A DNA stretch of 64,000 nt from JACRCT01 sp049841135. Lineage in GTDB: Bacteria; Myxococcota; Myxococcia; Myxococcales; UBA5297. Location of the stretch: NCBI GenBank assembly GCA_049841135.1, contig JASGHK010000004.1:1116001-1180000 (forward strand), read 5' to 3'. The notes beneath the pieces are model-generated. The model was not told the origin of the DNA. It searched no databases and saw only the letters and a list, made by a program, of their open reading frames with translations. Both the position numbers and the translations under genes were made by a program. How positions within the stretch are numbered: the first letter of the stretch is position 1; each line of letters begins with the position of its first letter. Below, one piece after another: positions 1-7,921 of this stretch.

Positions 1-646
1 TGGTCTTGGTCTGCACCCGGTTGCCGTCGGCGTCGTAGGTGTGCTCCACGACCGTCCCGTCCTGCTTCTGGACCTTCACCAGCCGGTGGTCGAAGTCCCA
101 CCAGAAGGCAGACGAGTCCCCCGAGGCCGGGTCGTCCTGCGTGATGAGGTTGCCCTCGTCGTCCCAGTAGTGGTCGGTGGTCCCGGCCTTCTGCAGCCGG
201 TCCCGCTCGTCGAAGCTGGAGCTGGTCAGCACGCCGTTCTTGGTCTGCGAGAGCCGATTGCCGACGGCGTCGTAGATGAACCCGCCCGCGTATTGGACCG
301 CCTCGGCCTTGGTGACCGTCTCGCCGGTCAGCCGGTACAGGTCGTCGTAGGTGAACTCGCGGAAGGTGCCGTCAGCCTCGTCGATGCGCGTGCGGTTCCC
401 CGTCGGCCCCAGGGTGAAGGCGTAGCCCTGGATGGCAACACCCGACGCGCATCCGCCCGCCGCTCGCCCGATTCCCGCGTGCATTCCCCGCGTTGGCGAG
501 CCCGACCCCTCGGCGCAGACGAACCGGAAGATGACGAGAGTCCCGACGCGCTTTTCCGCGGAGGGTGCGTCGGCCTGGCCGACGTAGGCGCGCGCCGGGG
601 CGGCGCAGCAGAGCACTGCCAGCAGCGGAGCAATCACTCGAGCCAT
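1..646 (-). CDS. Chimeric secreted protein: signal peptide joined to Rhs C-terminal fragment (partial, runs off window)
   Basis: One open frame runs from ATG at 646 to the window edge (215 codons, no stop). Residues 1-20 form a Sec-type signal peptide ending in PARA. About 50 residues of unrecognised sequence follow. From about residue 71 the protein abruptly becomes Rhs sequence (IQGYAFTLGPTGNRTR, then YD-type repeats such as YDAVGNRLSQTKNG and WDDEGNL). The Rhs part matches residues just before the core of the large Rhs protein at 10894-21534, and 118 nt (318-435) read identical to 12272-12389. No convincing ribosome binding site precedes the ATG, but it is the first start after the in-frame stop at 689-691. 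The gene lies 42 nt behind the tyrosine recombinase. It could be an Rhs 'tip' captured behind another gene's 5' end by recombination. The downstream toxin type is outside the window. Confidence 0.6.
   Translation of the reverse strand, partial: MARVIAPLLAVLCCAAPARAYVGQADAPSAEKRVGTLVIFRFVCAEGSGSPTRGMHAGIGRAAGGCASGVAIQGYAFTLGPTGNRTRIDEADGTFREFTYDDLYRLTGETVTKAEAVQYAGGFIYDAVGNRLSQTKNGVLTSSSFDERDRLQKAGTTDHYWDDEGNLITQDDPASGDSSAFWWDFDHRLVKVQKQDGTVVEHTYDADGNRVQTKT
318..435. repeat. 118-bp tract identical to part of the full Rhs gene (other copy at 12272-12389)
   Basis: By eye, 318-435 and 12272-12389 are the same 118 nt in the same orientation. Similarity continues leftward from 318 at a lower level (protein-level Rhs homology). 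It stops dead on the right, where 436 and 12390 begin unrelated sequence. The break marks where the Rhs fragment was joined to foreign sequence. Confidence 0.85.
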
Positions 647-688
647 GAGGAGGCCAATGCTACTCCGGGTGCTGCCCGCCCTGGGCGC

Positions 689-1714
689 TCACGGCTTCGT
701 GGGAGTCGGCGGCGGTGTCGAGAGCGGCTCCGTCGGCGGCGGCTGCTCCGACTTCCGCTCCAGCTTCGCCCCGGGATGCGTCCTCGCGTGGACCTCCTGG
801 AGCCGACGGATGCTGACCTGCGTGTAGAGCTGCGTCGAGGCCAGCGATGCGTGCCCGAGCAGCTCCTGGATGGCGCGGATGTCCGCTCCGCCCTCCAGCA
901 TCGCCGTCGCGGCGCTGTGGCGCAGGACGTGGCAGCCCCCGGTCTTCTCGATGCCCGCTGCCTGGATGTAGCGGTGCACGACGAGCGACAGGTGCGTGGG
1001 CACGAAGGCCTGGCCGTCCTGGCGCAGGAAGAGGATGCCGGCGTCGGGCTCGACCACCAGCGCGGGGCGCGCGTCGGCGAGGTACTTCGTGAGCCAGGCC
1101 AGGGCCCTCTCGCCAAGCGGCACGACCCGGTCCTTGCGCCCCTTGCCGTTGCGGACGAGCAGGGTCGCCCGCTCGTGGTCGACCGAGTAGATGGTCAGGC
1201 GCGCGAGCTCCGTGCGCCGGATGGCCGTCGTCCAGAACACCTCCATCAACGCCCGGTCGCGCAGGCCGCTCGGCGTCGAGACGTCGGGCAGCGCGAGCAC
1301 ACTCTCGACCTCCGCGAGCGAGAGGACGTTGGGCAGCTTCTTCTCGGCCTTGGGCAGTTCCAGCTCGGCGGCGGGATTGAGCAGGACGTGGCCGTTCTTC
1401 GCGAGCCAGCGGAAGTAGCCCTTGAGCGCCGTCAGCCGCTGGTACTGCGTGCCCACCGCGAGCGGCTTGCCGTCGGCCTTGCGCAGGGCAAAGAGGTGGC
1501 GCTGGTAGCGCTCCAGCGTCGGCCGGGTGATGTCCTGCGGCCTGGTGATGGTCCTCTCCGCGCACCAGTCGGCGAAGTAGGCCAGGCTCTGCTCCCGACC
1601 CCTGATGGTGGCCTCGGTGAAGGTCGCGGTCACCTTCATCCACTCCAGGTATCGGACCATCAGCGTGCGCAGGCCCTGCGGCCCGTCGGTCGGCTCGAGG
1701 TACTTGCGAGGCAT
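689..1714 (-). CDS. Tyrosine recombinase / integrase
   Basis: A 341-residue phage-type integrase. Residues about 15-110 form a SAM-like core-binding domain. The catalytic domain follows, with all expected residues visible: Arg166 (TAIRRTELARL), Lys194 (GKGRKDRVVPL), His262-x-x-Arg265 (CHVLRHSAAT), His288 (LLGHAS) and the nucleophile Tyr297 (STQLYTQV). The length and layout are those of XerC/D-like and element-encoded integrases. A Pro-rich tail of about 25 residues follows the active-site helix. Its ATG overlaps the stop of the upstream primase/AAA+ gene (TGATG), so it is probably translated by coupling as the last gene of the leftward operon. It is the best candidate for the enzyme that moved this element and possibly for the recombination next door at 435/436. 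Confidence 0.93.
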   Translation of the reverse strand: MPRKYLEPTDGPQGLRTLMVRYLEWMKVTATFTEATIRGREQSLAYFADWCAERTITRPQDITRPTLERYQRHLFALRKADGKPLAVGTQYQRLTALKGYFRWLAKNGHVLLNPAAELELPKAEKKLPNVLSLAEVESVLALPDVSTPSGLRDRALMEVFWTTAIRRTELARLTIYSVDHERATLLVRNGKGRKDRVVPLGERALAWLTKYLADARPALVVEPDAGILFLRQDGQAFVPTHLSLVVHRYIQAAGIEKTGGCHVLRHSAATAMLEGGADIRAIQELLGHASLASTQLYTQVSIRRLQEVHARTHPGAKLERKSEQPPPTEPLSTPPPTPTKP

Positions 1715-4257
1715 CAGCGCACGTCCTTGGCCTGCGGGTATGACGGCGGCGCGCCTGGCCGACCCTCCTGACGTGCGATTTCGGGCTCCGCGTGGCCGAG
1801 GGTCGGCAACCCGGCGTTCCCTTTCGCGTTCGCGGCGGAATCCGCGCCCCTCGATGGCCTCACGATGGGGGCACTCTGGGAGCTCGAACCGGCCACGAAC
1901 TCGCCCTCGTGCCCCCTCGAAGCCGGCGTCGTACCTGCAAGCGTGGCGGGGTCGATGAGCCCGAGGACGACGCGGCCGTCCTGCTCGCGGCCGTCGAAGA
2001 GCAGCTCGTACTCGAAGAGCCTGCCCCGGCCGCCCTGGTGGACGACCACCAGCTCCATGGCGATGAGCCTCGCGAGGTGGGTGCGCACCTGGAAGTCCGA
2101 CCAGCCGGTGAAGGCTCGGACGCCGCGGCGGCCGAAGCGGTAGGCGCTGCGCTCGATGCCCTGCTTCCGGCAGCGCTCGGCGGCCATCTGGTCGAGGAGC
2201 CCGAGCAGCTTCCGCGCCTGCGGCGGAAGCTCGTCGAGCGACAGACCCAGGATGTCCAGGCACAGCCTGTTGGCCAGGGCGACGTCCGCCGGCTCGACTT
2301 CGATGTACTCGACGCTCTCTCCGCCGACGGCGACTGTCCGCACCGGCCGCTGGTGCTGGTGCAGCAGGGCAACGGCCTTGATGAGCGTCAGGTACTGCGG
2401 GAAGGCCCGCCGCATCCGCGTCTGGGCGGAGGAGAAGCCCAGGCTCGGAGCGAAGGGATTGAGGACCGTGAGCGGGCGCAGCAGCCGTTGAGCATTCTGG
2501 TGCAGGCAGGTGAGCCGCTCGCGCTCCCGGCTCGCGACCAGGCCCTCCAGCGTCTCGCGGAGCTGCTGAATGCGGTGGACGGCCCTGGTCTGCTCGGGCG
2601 ACTCGTCGATGGTCAGCGTCAGGCACCGGTTGAGCAGCTCCTCGTCCAGCTCGGCGGCCGTCGAGCTGAAGATGAGCCCGACCGGGCCCTCGACACGATA
2701 GGTCTGGCTCACGAGCCGACCGCGCTCGTCCTTGCTCGTCGAGCCGATGGTGAGCGAGCCCTCCGAGAGCAGCAGCTTGAGCGGGTAGCTGACCTTGGCC
2801 GCACCCTGGTCCTCGGCGACGGCGAGCACGCGATGCCTCAGATTGGTCTCGCCCAGGTAGTAGAGCGCCTGCGGCGTCAGCGAGCTGAAGCAGAGCTTGT
2901 CCTCGTTCGGGGTGAAGGCGAGCACCGCATCCATCAGGCTCGACTTGCCCGAGCCGGACGAGCTGCGGATGAGCAGCGCCAGCGGCCGGTCGAGCTTGCG
3001 GGAGACCACACCCAGGTAGGCGGCCAGGATGTTGGTGCCCTCGCCCGCGAGCCCGCAGGTCTGGATGTCGGCAACGATTCGCCCCGTCAGGTCGGGTGCC
3101 TTGAGCAGCTCCATCGCCTCGTCCGTTTCCTGCCTGGTGAGGACGACCTTCTGCTCGGCGGGCGTGAGCGCGGCCTGGATGCGCCGGTCCTGTTCCTGCT
3201 CGAGGTGGAGGAGCACGCGGCCCAGGTCGCCGCGGATGACGTCCTCGGCGACGCCCAGCTCCAGGGAGGCCAGCTTGGTGAACGCCGCTCGCTGCTTGGC
3301 CGAGTACAGGTCGAGGGAGTCGACGTGGAAGCCGGTCCCGGCGGGCACGCCCTCACGGGAGCAGAGCAGGTTCACCCGAAGCAGCGAGTAGGAGAGGTTG
3401 TCGGCCAGGCCGCGGATTCGGTAGCGGCGCTCGCCGAAGAGGAGCACCAGTTCGTCCCGCTCGGGCTCGGGTGCTCCCGGCGTTGGCGAAGGCGCAGGCG
3501 CCTGGACCGGCGGCGCGGGCACGGGGACCGGCGTCGGCGGGGAGTCATCCGGTCCCGACGCTCGCGAGCAGCGAATGCCACGCGCCTCGAGCTCAGCGGC
3601 GAGACCATCGGCACCCGCGAAGGCCAGCACCAGCGTGGCTGTCTTGTGGCGCTCGAGGGTCGCGACCAGGTCGGCGGTCGGCGCCGTGACATTGCGGTGC
3701 CCACGGCACCACCAGGCGAGGGCATCGAGGATGCTGCCCGCGACGACGATGGTGTCGCAGGCGCCGAAGGCCGCCAGGTTGAAGACCCCGCGCCGGTTCG
3801 CGTGGAGCCACAGGTCCCGCGGCACGCTGGGGCGCAGCTTGTCGCCCACCATCCGCCCGAAGACCTGCACCAGCCGGCCTTCCTCGTCGAAGAGCGGCAC
3901 CGTCAGCGCGCCGCGGAAGGCCTCGTGGCCGTTGGGCTTCAGGATGCCCAGCGCCGTGAGCCGCTCGCGGATGGACCCGCCAGCCTTCCGGTTCTTGCAG
4001 GGGATGCGCAGGCCGAGGGACCGGTCGCTGAAGCCAAGCTGGAACGTCGTGACGGCCTCGGCGCTGGTCACGCCCTGCGCCTGGAGGAAGATGAGCGCGG
4101 CGGGCGAGGCCTTGAGCGTCGCGGCGTAGTAGTCGACCACGGCATGGAGCAACTCCTGGTCGCTGGTCTCCGGCGTGACCGGCAGCGCGAGCTCGCGGAC
4201 GGTGGTCTTGGCCGTCGGCTCGGGCATCCCGAATTCGGACGAATGTGGGGTGCTCAT
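1714..4257 (-). CDS. Primase-like/AAA+ ATPase protein of mobile element (degenerate TOPRIM)
   Basis: 847 residues. Residues about 55-230 resemble the DnaG catalytic core (an FRGALTVPLFDEEGRLV segment, then GR and LFN-like motifs and a TOPRIM-shaped segment). However, the usual Glu of EG-x-x-D is absent (VVAGSILDAL) and the D-x-D is replaced (AFAGADG), so this TOPRIM looks catalytically dead. A Pro/Ala linker spans about 238-265. A P-loop ATPase domain follows: Walker A at about 433-440 (SSGSGKSS), a Walker B-like LAVAEDQ at about 478-484, and an Arg-finger-like LLNRCL at about 541-546. Winged-helix-like sequence follows at about 690-760. There is no CHC2 zinc finger. It is the middle gene of the leftward operon; its ATG overlaps the serine recombinase stop (ATGA). 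It is probably a replication or transposition helicase; no named family is claimed. Confidence 0.7.
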   Translation of the reverse strand: MSTPHSSEFGMPEPTAKTTVRELALPVTPETSDQELLHAVVDYYAATLKASPAALIFLQAQGVTSAEAVTTFQLGFSDRSLGLRIPCKNRKAGGSIRERLTALGILKPNGHEAFRGALTVPLFDEEGRLVQVFGRMVGDKLRPSVPRDLWLHANRRGVFNLAAFGACDTIVVAGSILDALAWWCRGHRNVTAPTADLVATLERHKTATLVLAFAGADGLAAELEARGIRCSRASGPDDSPPTPVPVPAPPVQAPAPSPTPGAPEPERDELVLLFGERRYRIRGLADNLSYSLLRVNLLCSREGVPAGTGFHVDSLDLYSAKQRAAFTKLASLELGVAEDVIRGDLGRVLLHLEQEQDRRIQAALTPAEQKVVLTRQETDEAMELLKAPDLTGRIVADIQTCGLAGEGTNILAAYLGVVSRKLDRPLALLIRSSSGSGKSSLMDAVLAFTPNEDKLCFSSLTPQALYYLGETNLRHRVLAVAEDQGAAKVSYPLKLLLSEGSLTIGSTSKDERGRLVSQTYRVEGPVGLIFSSTAAELDEELLNRCLTLTIDESPEQTRAVHRIQQLRETLEGLVASRERERLTCLHQNAQRLLRPLTVLNPFAPSLGFSSAQTRMRRAFPQYLTLIKAVALLHQHQRPVRTVAVGGESVEYIEVEPADVALANRLCLDILGLSLDELPPQARKLLGLLDQMAAERCRKQGIERSAYRFGRRGVRAFTGWSDFQVRTHLARLIAMELVVVHQGGRGRLFEYELLFDGREQDGRVVLGLIDPATLAGTTPASRGHEGEFVAGSSSQSAPIVRPSRGADSAANAKGNAGLPTLGHAEPEIARQEGRPGAPPSYPQAKDVR

Positions 4258-4901
4258 CCGACCCTCGTCATTCCGCCCGCTTGCGAGGCCTCATTCCGCC
4301 GACCCATTTCGGGATGGCCCGGACACGCCGAGAGCAGCCGGTGCAGCGACGACGGGCTGCACCTGAGCCGGTCCGCGATGGCCTGGATGGACAGGCCGTC
4401 GGCGCGAAGGGCGCGAGCGGCGGGCGCGTCGATGGCTGCGCGCGGGCGGCCGGGTACGCGCCCGTGGCGCTTCGCGCGCTCGAGGCCGGCCTTGGTCCTC
4501 TCTATGAGGCGCGTGCGCTCGAAGCCCGAGACCCAGGACATCACCGCCACCAGCAGCTCGCGGGCCGGGCCGTCGGCGTCGAGCCAGGGCTCGCGGGCCG
4601 AGACTACGCGGACGCCGAGGCGCGTCAGCTCGCGGTACGTGTCGAAGCACGAGAGCCCGCGGCCGAGCCGGTCCAGGCTCCAGATGACCAGCACCGGCGC
4701 CGGACCGAGCTTGGCGGCGCGCAGGGCCGTCAGCATCCGCGAGAGGCCCGGCCGCCGGCGGCAGGCGCTCTCCCGGTCCTCGAACACCTCGTCGATGGCC
4801 AGCCCGCGCCCGGCGGCCAGCGCCTCGACGTCGGGGCGCTGGTTCTCCACCGTCTGCCGGCCGTCCTTCTTGCTCACCCTCAGGTACGCGATGCACCCCA
4901 T
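4254..4901 (-). CDS. Serine recombinase (resolvase/invertase family)
   Basis: 215 residues. The N-terminal resolvase domain shows the nucleophile Ser10 in YLRVSKKDGRQTVENQ and Arg8, and the WSLDRLGRG motif (Arg78, Arg81). The long helix ERTRLIERTKAGLERAK is also visible. The C-terminal HTH is at about 160-190 (GLSIQAIADRLRCSPSSLHRLL), followed by a 25-residue tail. This is a small recombinase, not a large serine integrase. The start at 4901 is chosen over upstream alternatives because AGGAGG stands six bases before it. It is the first gene of the leftward operon. A serine and a tyrosine recombinase in one transcription unit suggest separate jobs, such as resolution or inversion versus integration; that division is inference. 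Confidence 0.93.
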   Translation of the reverse strand: MGCIAYLRVSKKDGRQTVENQRPDVEALAAGRGLAIDEVFEDRESACRRRPGLSRMLTALRAAKLGPAPVLVIWSLDRLGRGLSCFDTYRELTRLGVRVVSAREPWLDADGPARELLVAVMSWVSGFERTRLIERTKAGLERAKRHGRVPGRPRAAIDAPAARALRADGLSIQAIADRLRCSPSSLHRLLSACPGHPEMGRRNEASQAGGMTRVG

Positions 4902-5234
4902 GCCTTCCTCCTTGTTGGTGGTGGTTGCCGCGTGGGCGACCACACCTCTGGAGGCGGCGGTTAGCGAGTCCGGGGATGCCGGGCCCGTGGGCTCGCAGGA
5001 ATGCTCGAGGGGGCCCCCTCCGCAGACTGCGCCCCTGCCTGTGCGCGCCGGGAAAATCCGTTCACTTACATTCCGGCCGGCGGTGGCACGGCGGCTTTCC
5101 AGATGGAGGACAAGGACTTGCGTCAGTCCGCCGGAATGTAAGTAAGCCCGAGAAGCGACTTACATTCCGCGACCCGCCGTCCGGCGATGTCGGACCCGCG
5201 TGCGATGACTTGGGCCATGGATTGGGAGGCCCTC
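4902..5234. promoter_or_regulatory. Divergent control region of the mobile element
   Basis: This gap separates the leftward recombinase operon from the rightward operon, so both promoters should lie here. Its main feature is three copies of ACTTACATTCCG (5064-5075, inverted at 5132-5143, 5158-5169). Both flanking genes start close to the repeats. An operator, replication-origin iterons or recombinase subsites are all possible. I could not pick out reliable -35/-10 boxes. Confidence 0.5.
5063..5170. repeat. Three copies of a 12-bp motif (two direct, one inverted)
   Basis: CACTTACATTCCGGC at 5063-5077 is inverted as GCCGGAATGTAAGT at 5130-5143 and repeated directly as ACTTACATTCCGC at 5158-5170. 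The core ACTTACATTCCG is exact in all three. It is clearly more AT-rich than the surrounding DNA, as expected for protein-binding sites or an origin. Confidence 0.85.
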
Positions 5235-6347
5235 ATGGCAGCGACGGACTGGCCCGCCGACGAGGCGAAGAAGCTCCACCAGCACCTGACCGCCATCGTC
5301 AGGGACGAGGACCTCGCGAGCACAGTGCTTCTCGCGGCGCTCAGCCGGCCCTGGGAGCATGTCCGGGCGGCTGCCGGCGCCCGCGCCTATGCCGCCGGCA
5401 TCCTCAGGCACAAGGAGGAGGACCGGCACCGCGCCGCCAAGCACAAGAAGGCCCTCGCCACCCGGCTCGCCGCCGACCCCACGTACGTCGCGAGCGAGGA
5501 GATGCTTCCCGACCACCGCAAGAGGCTCGCCAAGCTGCTCGAGGCCGAAGCCGAGCGCCGCAAGCTCGACCGGGACGGACTGCCGGTGACGAGCCCGCCG
5601 CTGCCGACCAGCCTCCCTGCGGCGTTCGAGGGCCCTGCCCCGAGAGGCGCGCACATCGTCTTCCCCGACTCCCAGCTCGGACGCATCCGTGACCCGGCAG
5701 GCGACGGCTGGCTCTCGCCTGCGGACTGGCCCTATCCCGACCGCTACGTCCTCACCCCGAGCGGCCATCTCTGGCTCCACGAGGCCTTCTTCCGCGTGCT
5801 GCGCCCGCCGATTCGCACGCCGCCTCCCGCCGTCGAGGCCATCATCCGCAGGGCCCAGGTGCTCTCGGACAAGTTGCGCCAGGCCGCGACCGACCTGGCG
5901 GCCAACCTTGGTCCTCCATCCCAGCGCCAGCACCTGGGCGACCTGGTCAACACCGTCTGGGCTGCCGCCCTCGGCTTCGACAAGCCCGAGGCCCTGGTGA
6001 ACATGGAGTTCATCGACGCGCTCTTCGGCGCCGCCCGCCTGGCCACGCTGTCGCCGGAGGTCGCCAGGAACGAGCGCGAGCTGGGCCTCGTCGCTCGCGA
6101 CCTGTTCGCACGCAAGCATCCCGAGTTCGCCCTGCGCCTCGACCCGGATGTCGTCGGCAAGCTCGTCGATGCCTGGAGGCGGCCCACCCGCGACGGCGTC
6201 CCGCGCTGGGCGCCGACCCGAGCGCTGCTGGTGGCCCTCCACAACCCCGAAGGCGGGGACGACATCGCGGTGCCCTCGGCGTCCAGCCTCGAGAAAATGT
6301 GGAAGAAGCACCACGCCTTGCGCCATCCGGAGGCGCTCGGGGCGTAG
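5235..6347 (+). CDS. Hypothetical protein, first gene of rightward element operon
   Basis: 370 residues from ATG 5235, chosen because GGGAGG lies five bases upstream; in-frame ATGs at 5187, 5205 and 5217 lack such a site. I recognise no family. The N-terminal 120 residues are charged and helical (Ala/Lys/Glu-rich). A middle segment contains aromatic turns (GDGWLSPADWPYPDRYVLTPSGHLWLHEAFF split over several strands). The C-terminal part is again helical and ends with SLEKMWKKHHALRHPE. There is no signal peptide or membrane segment. Its position directly behind the repeated motifs fits a replication initiator or regulator of the element, but the sequence does not prove this. Confidence 0.6.
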   Translation: MAATDWPADEAKKLHQHLTAIVRDEDLASTVLLAALSRPWEHVRAAAGARAYAAGILRHKEEDRHRAAKHKKALATRLAADPTYVASEEMLPDHRKRLAKLLEAEAERRKLDRDGLPVTSPPLPTSLPAAFEGPAPRGAHIVFPDSQLGRIRDPAGDGWLSPADWPYPDRYVLTPSGHLWLHEAFFRVLRPPIRTPPPAVEAIIRRAQVLSDKLRQAATDLAANLGPPSQRQHLGDLVNTVWAAALGFDKPEALVNMEFIDALFGAARLATLSPEVARNERELGLVARDLFARKHPEFALRLDPDVVGKLVDAWRRPTRDGVPRWAPTRALLVALHNPEGGDDIAVPSASSLEKMWKKHHALRHPEALGA

Positions 6348-6354
6348 CCGACCC

Positions 6355-6381
6355 CCTGGGGGATTCCAGAAGTCCCCCAGG
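6355..6381 (+). terminator. Perfect 9-bp hairpin between element genes
   Basis: CCTGGGGGA (6355-6363) pairs with TCCCCCAGG (6373-6381) around a 9-nt loop, starting eight bases after the stop of the preceding gene. There is no T-run, so it may be an attenuator or mRNA-stabilising stem rather than a strong terminator. Confidence 0.45.
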
Positions 6382-6424
6382 CCCCTGGGATTGGCGGTCA
6401 ATCGGCTCGACCGACGTGTTCGGT

Positions 6425-6673
6425 ATGAGCCCAAACTCCCATCGCCCCCGTCCCCGCGGTCATCGTCTTCCCACCCCCGTCCGCACCCGCCTCGCCCAGG
6501 CAGTCGATGCCTTCGGCGAGGACTTCGTCCGTGCGGCCTGCGGCGTGAGCCGCATCGCCTTGGCGCGTGCGCTCGGCGGACTGCCGGTCCTCGCCGGCAC
6601 CATCGCGCTCGTCGAGCGAGGCCTCGGCCGGCTCGAGGCCACCTCCAAGGACCAGGAGGTGGGCCATGTCTGA
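6425..6673 (+). CDS. Small HTH-like protein
   Basis: 82 residues. The stretch AFGEDFVRAACGVSRIALARA plus the following ALGGLPVLAGTIALVERGL looks like a Cro/LexA-style helix-turn-helix with a short wing (VSRIALARALGG as recognition helix), preceded by a basic N-terminus. No ribosome binding site is evident. Its stop overlaps the start of the nuclease-like gene by 8 nt, which indicates co-translation. A small regulator acting on the 5063-5170 repeats would be reasonable; that is inference. Confidence 0.55.
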   Translation: MSPNSHRPRPRGHRLPTPVRTRLAQAVDAFGEDFVRAACGVSRIALARALGGLPVLAGTIALVERGLGRLEATSKDQEVGHV

Positions 6674-7205
6674 ACTCCACAACTTCCAGGCATGCCGCGC
6701 CATCGAAGACCGGTGGTCCGCCAAGCTCGACGACTGGCTCGCCGAGTCCTACCCGATGCGCTCGGCCACGATGGACGAGCAGTGGCGCGGCATGGACCGC
6801 CTCGTCCGCGTCGCCCTGGACGAAGACGGCGTCGAGGTCGGCGTCGACTACAAGTGCGACGAGCGCGCCGCCAGGACCGGCAACGCCTTCATCGAGACCG
6901 TGAGCAACGACGCCTCGGGCCGCAAGGGCTGGGCGCTGACGACCGAGGCCGACTGGGTCTTCTACTTCGTCGTCCCCGACCGCGTGCTCGGCCTTCGGGC
7001 CGACAAGCTCCGCGCTGCCATCCCCGGCTGGCAGCGGCGCTTCCCGACGCGCGCCGCGCGCAACGTCGGCAGGGACGGGCGCCCGTTCCGCACGCTCGGC
7101 GTCTGCGTCCCGCTCAAGGAAGTCGCTGCCGTCGCCGAGTGGGTCGCCCACCTGGACCAGGGCGACGGACCCGTCCTGGCCGTTCGAGCGGAGGTGATGG
7201 AATGA
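6666..7205 (+). CDS. PD-(D/E)XK nuclease-like protein
   Basis: 179 residues. The order of motifs fits a small PD-(D/E)XK fold: MDRLV with an early acidic residue, then GVDYKCDE (D-x-K), then TGNAFIETVSN. Next comes a GWALTTEADWVFYFVVPD strand pair and a helix (RADKLRAAI) typical of phage and plasmid proteins of this class. The start at 6666 has AGGAGG six bases upstream and overlaps the HTH-like gene. Its stop overlaps the primase start (ATGA). It is probably a resolvase-like or processing nuclease for element replication. The family call rests on motif order only. Confidence 0.55.
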   Translation: MSELHNFQACRAIEDRWSAKLDDWLAESYPMRSATMDEQWRGMDRLVRVALDEDGVEVGVDYKCDERAARTGNAFIETVSNDASGRKGWALTTEADWVFYFVVPDRVLGLRADKLRAAIPGWQRRFPTRAARNVGRDGRPFRTLGVCVPLKEVAAVAEWVAHLDQGDGPVLAVRAEVME

Positions 7206-7921
7206 CTACCGCCCCCGTGTTGCACGTCCTCGCGCTGCTGGAAGCCCGAGGCTGCAACCCCAGAAGAACCGGCGCGGGCCACCTGGCCCGCTGCCCGGCC
7301 CACGAGGACCAGCAGGCCAGCCTCTCCGTCGGCGAGGGCGAAGGTGGCCGGGTCCTCCTCAAGTGCCACGCCGGCTGCGACGTCGAGGCCGTCTGCTCGG
7401 CGCTCGGCCTCGACAAGCGGGAGCTCTTCCCGCCGCGGGAGAAGACGATGTGCAGACAGCAGCCCATGGACGGCGCGGCGCTCTGGCTGAAGCTCGCCGA
7501 GCACGACGAAGCCGGCGAGGCCTACCTCAAGTCCCGCGGGCTGGAGGCCGCCGTGGGCATGGGCCTGGTCAGGTTCAACGTCCCGCGCCGCGCCCTGGCC
7601 GACGACGCCGACCGATGGCTCGACAAGAAGTCCGCGTGGCGCGTCGCGGTCGCGATGAGGGATGCGAACGGCGCCGTCCGGGACTTCCAGTTGCGCGCCA
7701 TCAAGCGGGCCAAGCCCGCGAAGCTCTCCCTCTGCGGCGCGCCTCGTCCCTCCGGGACTGCCTTCGGTCGCCCAGACCTGGCCGCTCAGGGCGGGCGCGT
7801 CTTCATCGCCGAGGGCATGGCCGACACATTGGCCCTCTGCGTCTCGGAAGTCGTGGGCATCGGCGCGCCCGGCGTCGAGAAGCTCGTCGGCCTGGCCGAG
7901 CCTCGTCCCAGCCGGCGCTGA
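7202..7921 (+). CDS. Element primase-helicase, N-terminal part (CHC2-like zinc finger + TOPRIM), frameshifted
   Basis: 239 residues before a premature stop. A zinc finger is formed by C31-x2-H34 and C55-x3-C59 (RCPAHED, KCHAGC). A TOPRIM segment begins at about 197 with GGRVFIAEGMADTLAL (Glu204, Asp208). The frame breaks at 7901-7902 (gagcctc). Restoring two bases to give gagcgcctc yields GLAERLVPAG and continues directly into the next entry's frame. The intact protein would be about 922 residues. In the continued TOPRIM the first Asp of D-x-D reads as Gln (CVQNDREG). The start at 7202 has GGAGG seven bases upstream and overlaps the nuclease-like gene by ATGA. It primes DNA synthesis for the element. 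Confidence 0.8.
   Translation: MTTAPVLHVLALLEARGCNPRRTGAGHLARCPAHEDQQASLSVGEGEGGRVLLKCHAGCDVEAVCSALGLDKRELFPPREKTMCRQQPMDGAALWLKLAEHDEAGEAYLKSRGLEAAVGMGLVRFNVPRRALADDADRWLDKKSAWRVAVAMRDANGAVRDFQLRAIKRAKPAKLSLCGAPRPSGTAFGRPDLAAQGGRVFIAEGMADTLALCVSEVVGIGAPGVEKLVGLAEPRPSRR

Noticed and set aside
41..5145. Long plus-strand open frames at 41-1771 and 1792-5145
   Set aside because: They run antisense to the integrase and primase genes. Their translations are Arg/Pro/Gly-rich low complexity without motifs, a by-product of high GC3.
5187..5234. Earlier starts (5187, 5205, 5217) for the first rightward gene
   Set aside because: None has a ribosome binding site, whereas ATG 5235 has GGGAGG at proper spacing.
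7901..7902. Programmed ribosomal frameshift in the primase-helicase
   Set aside because: There is no slippery heptamer or downstream stem at the site, and the same two-base loss recurs in unrelated genes, which points to an indel.
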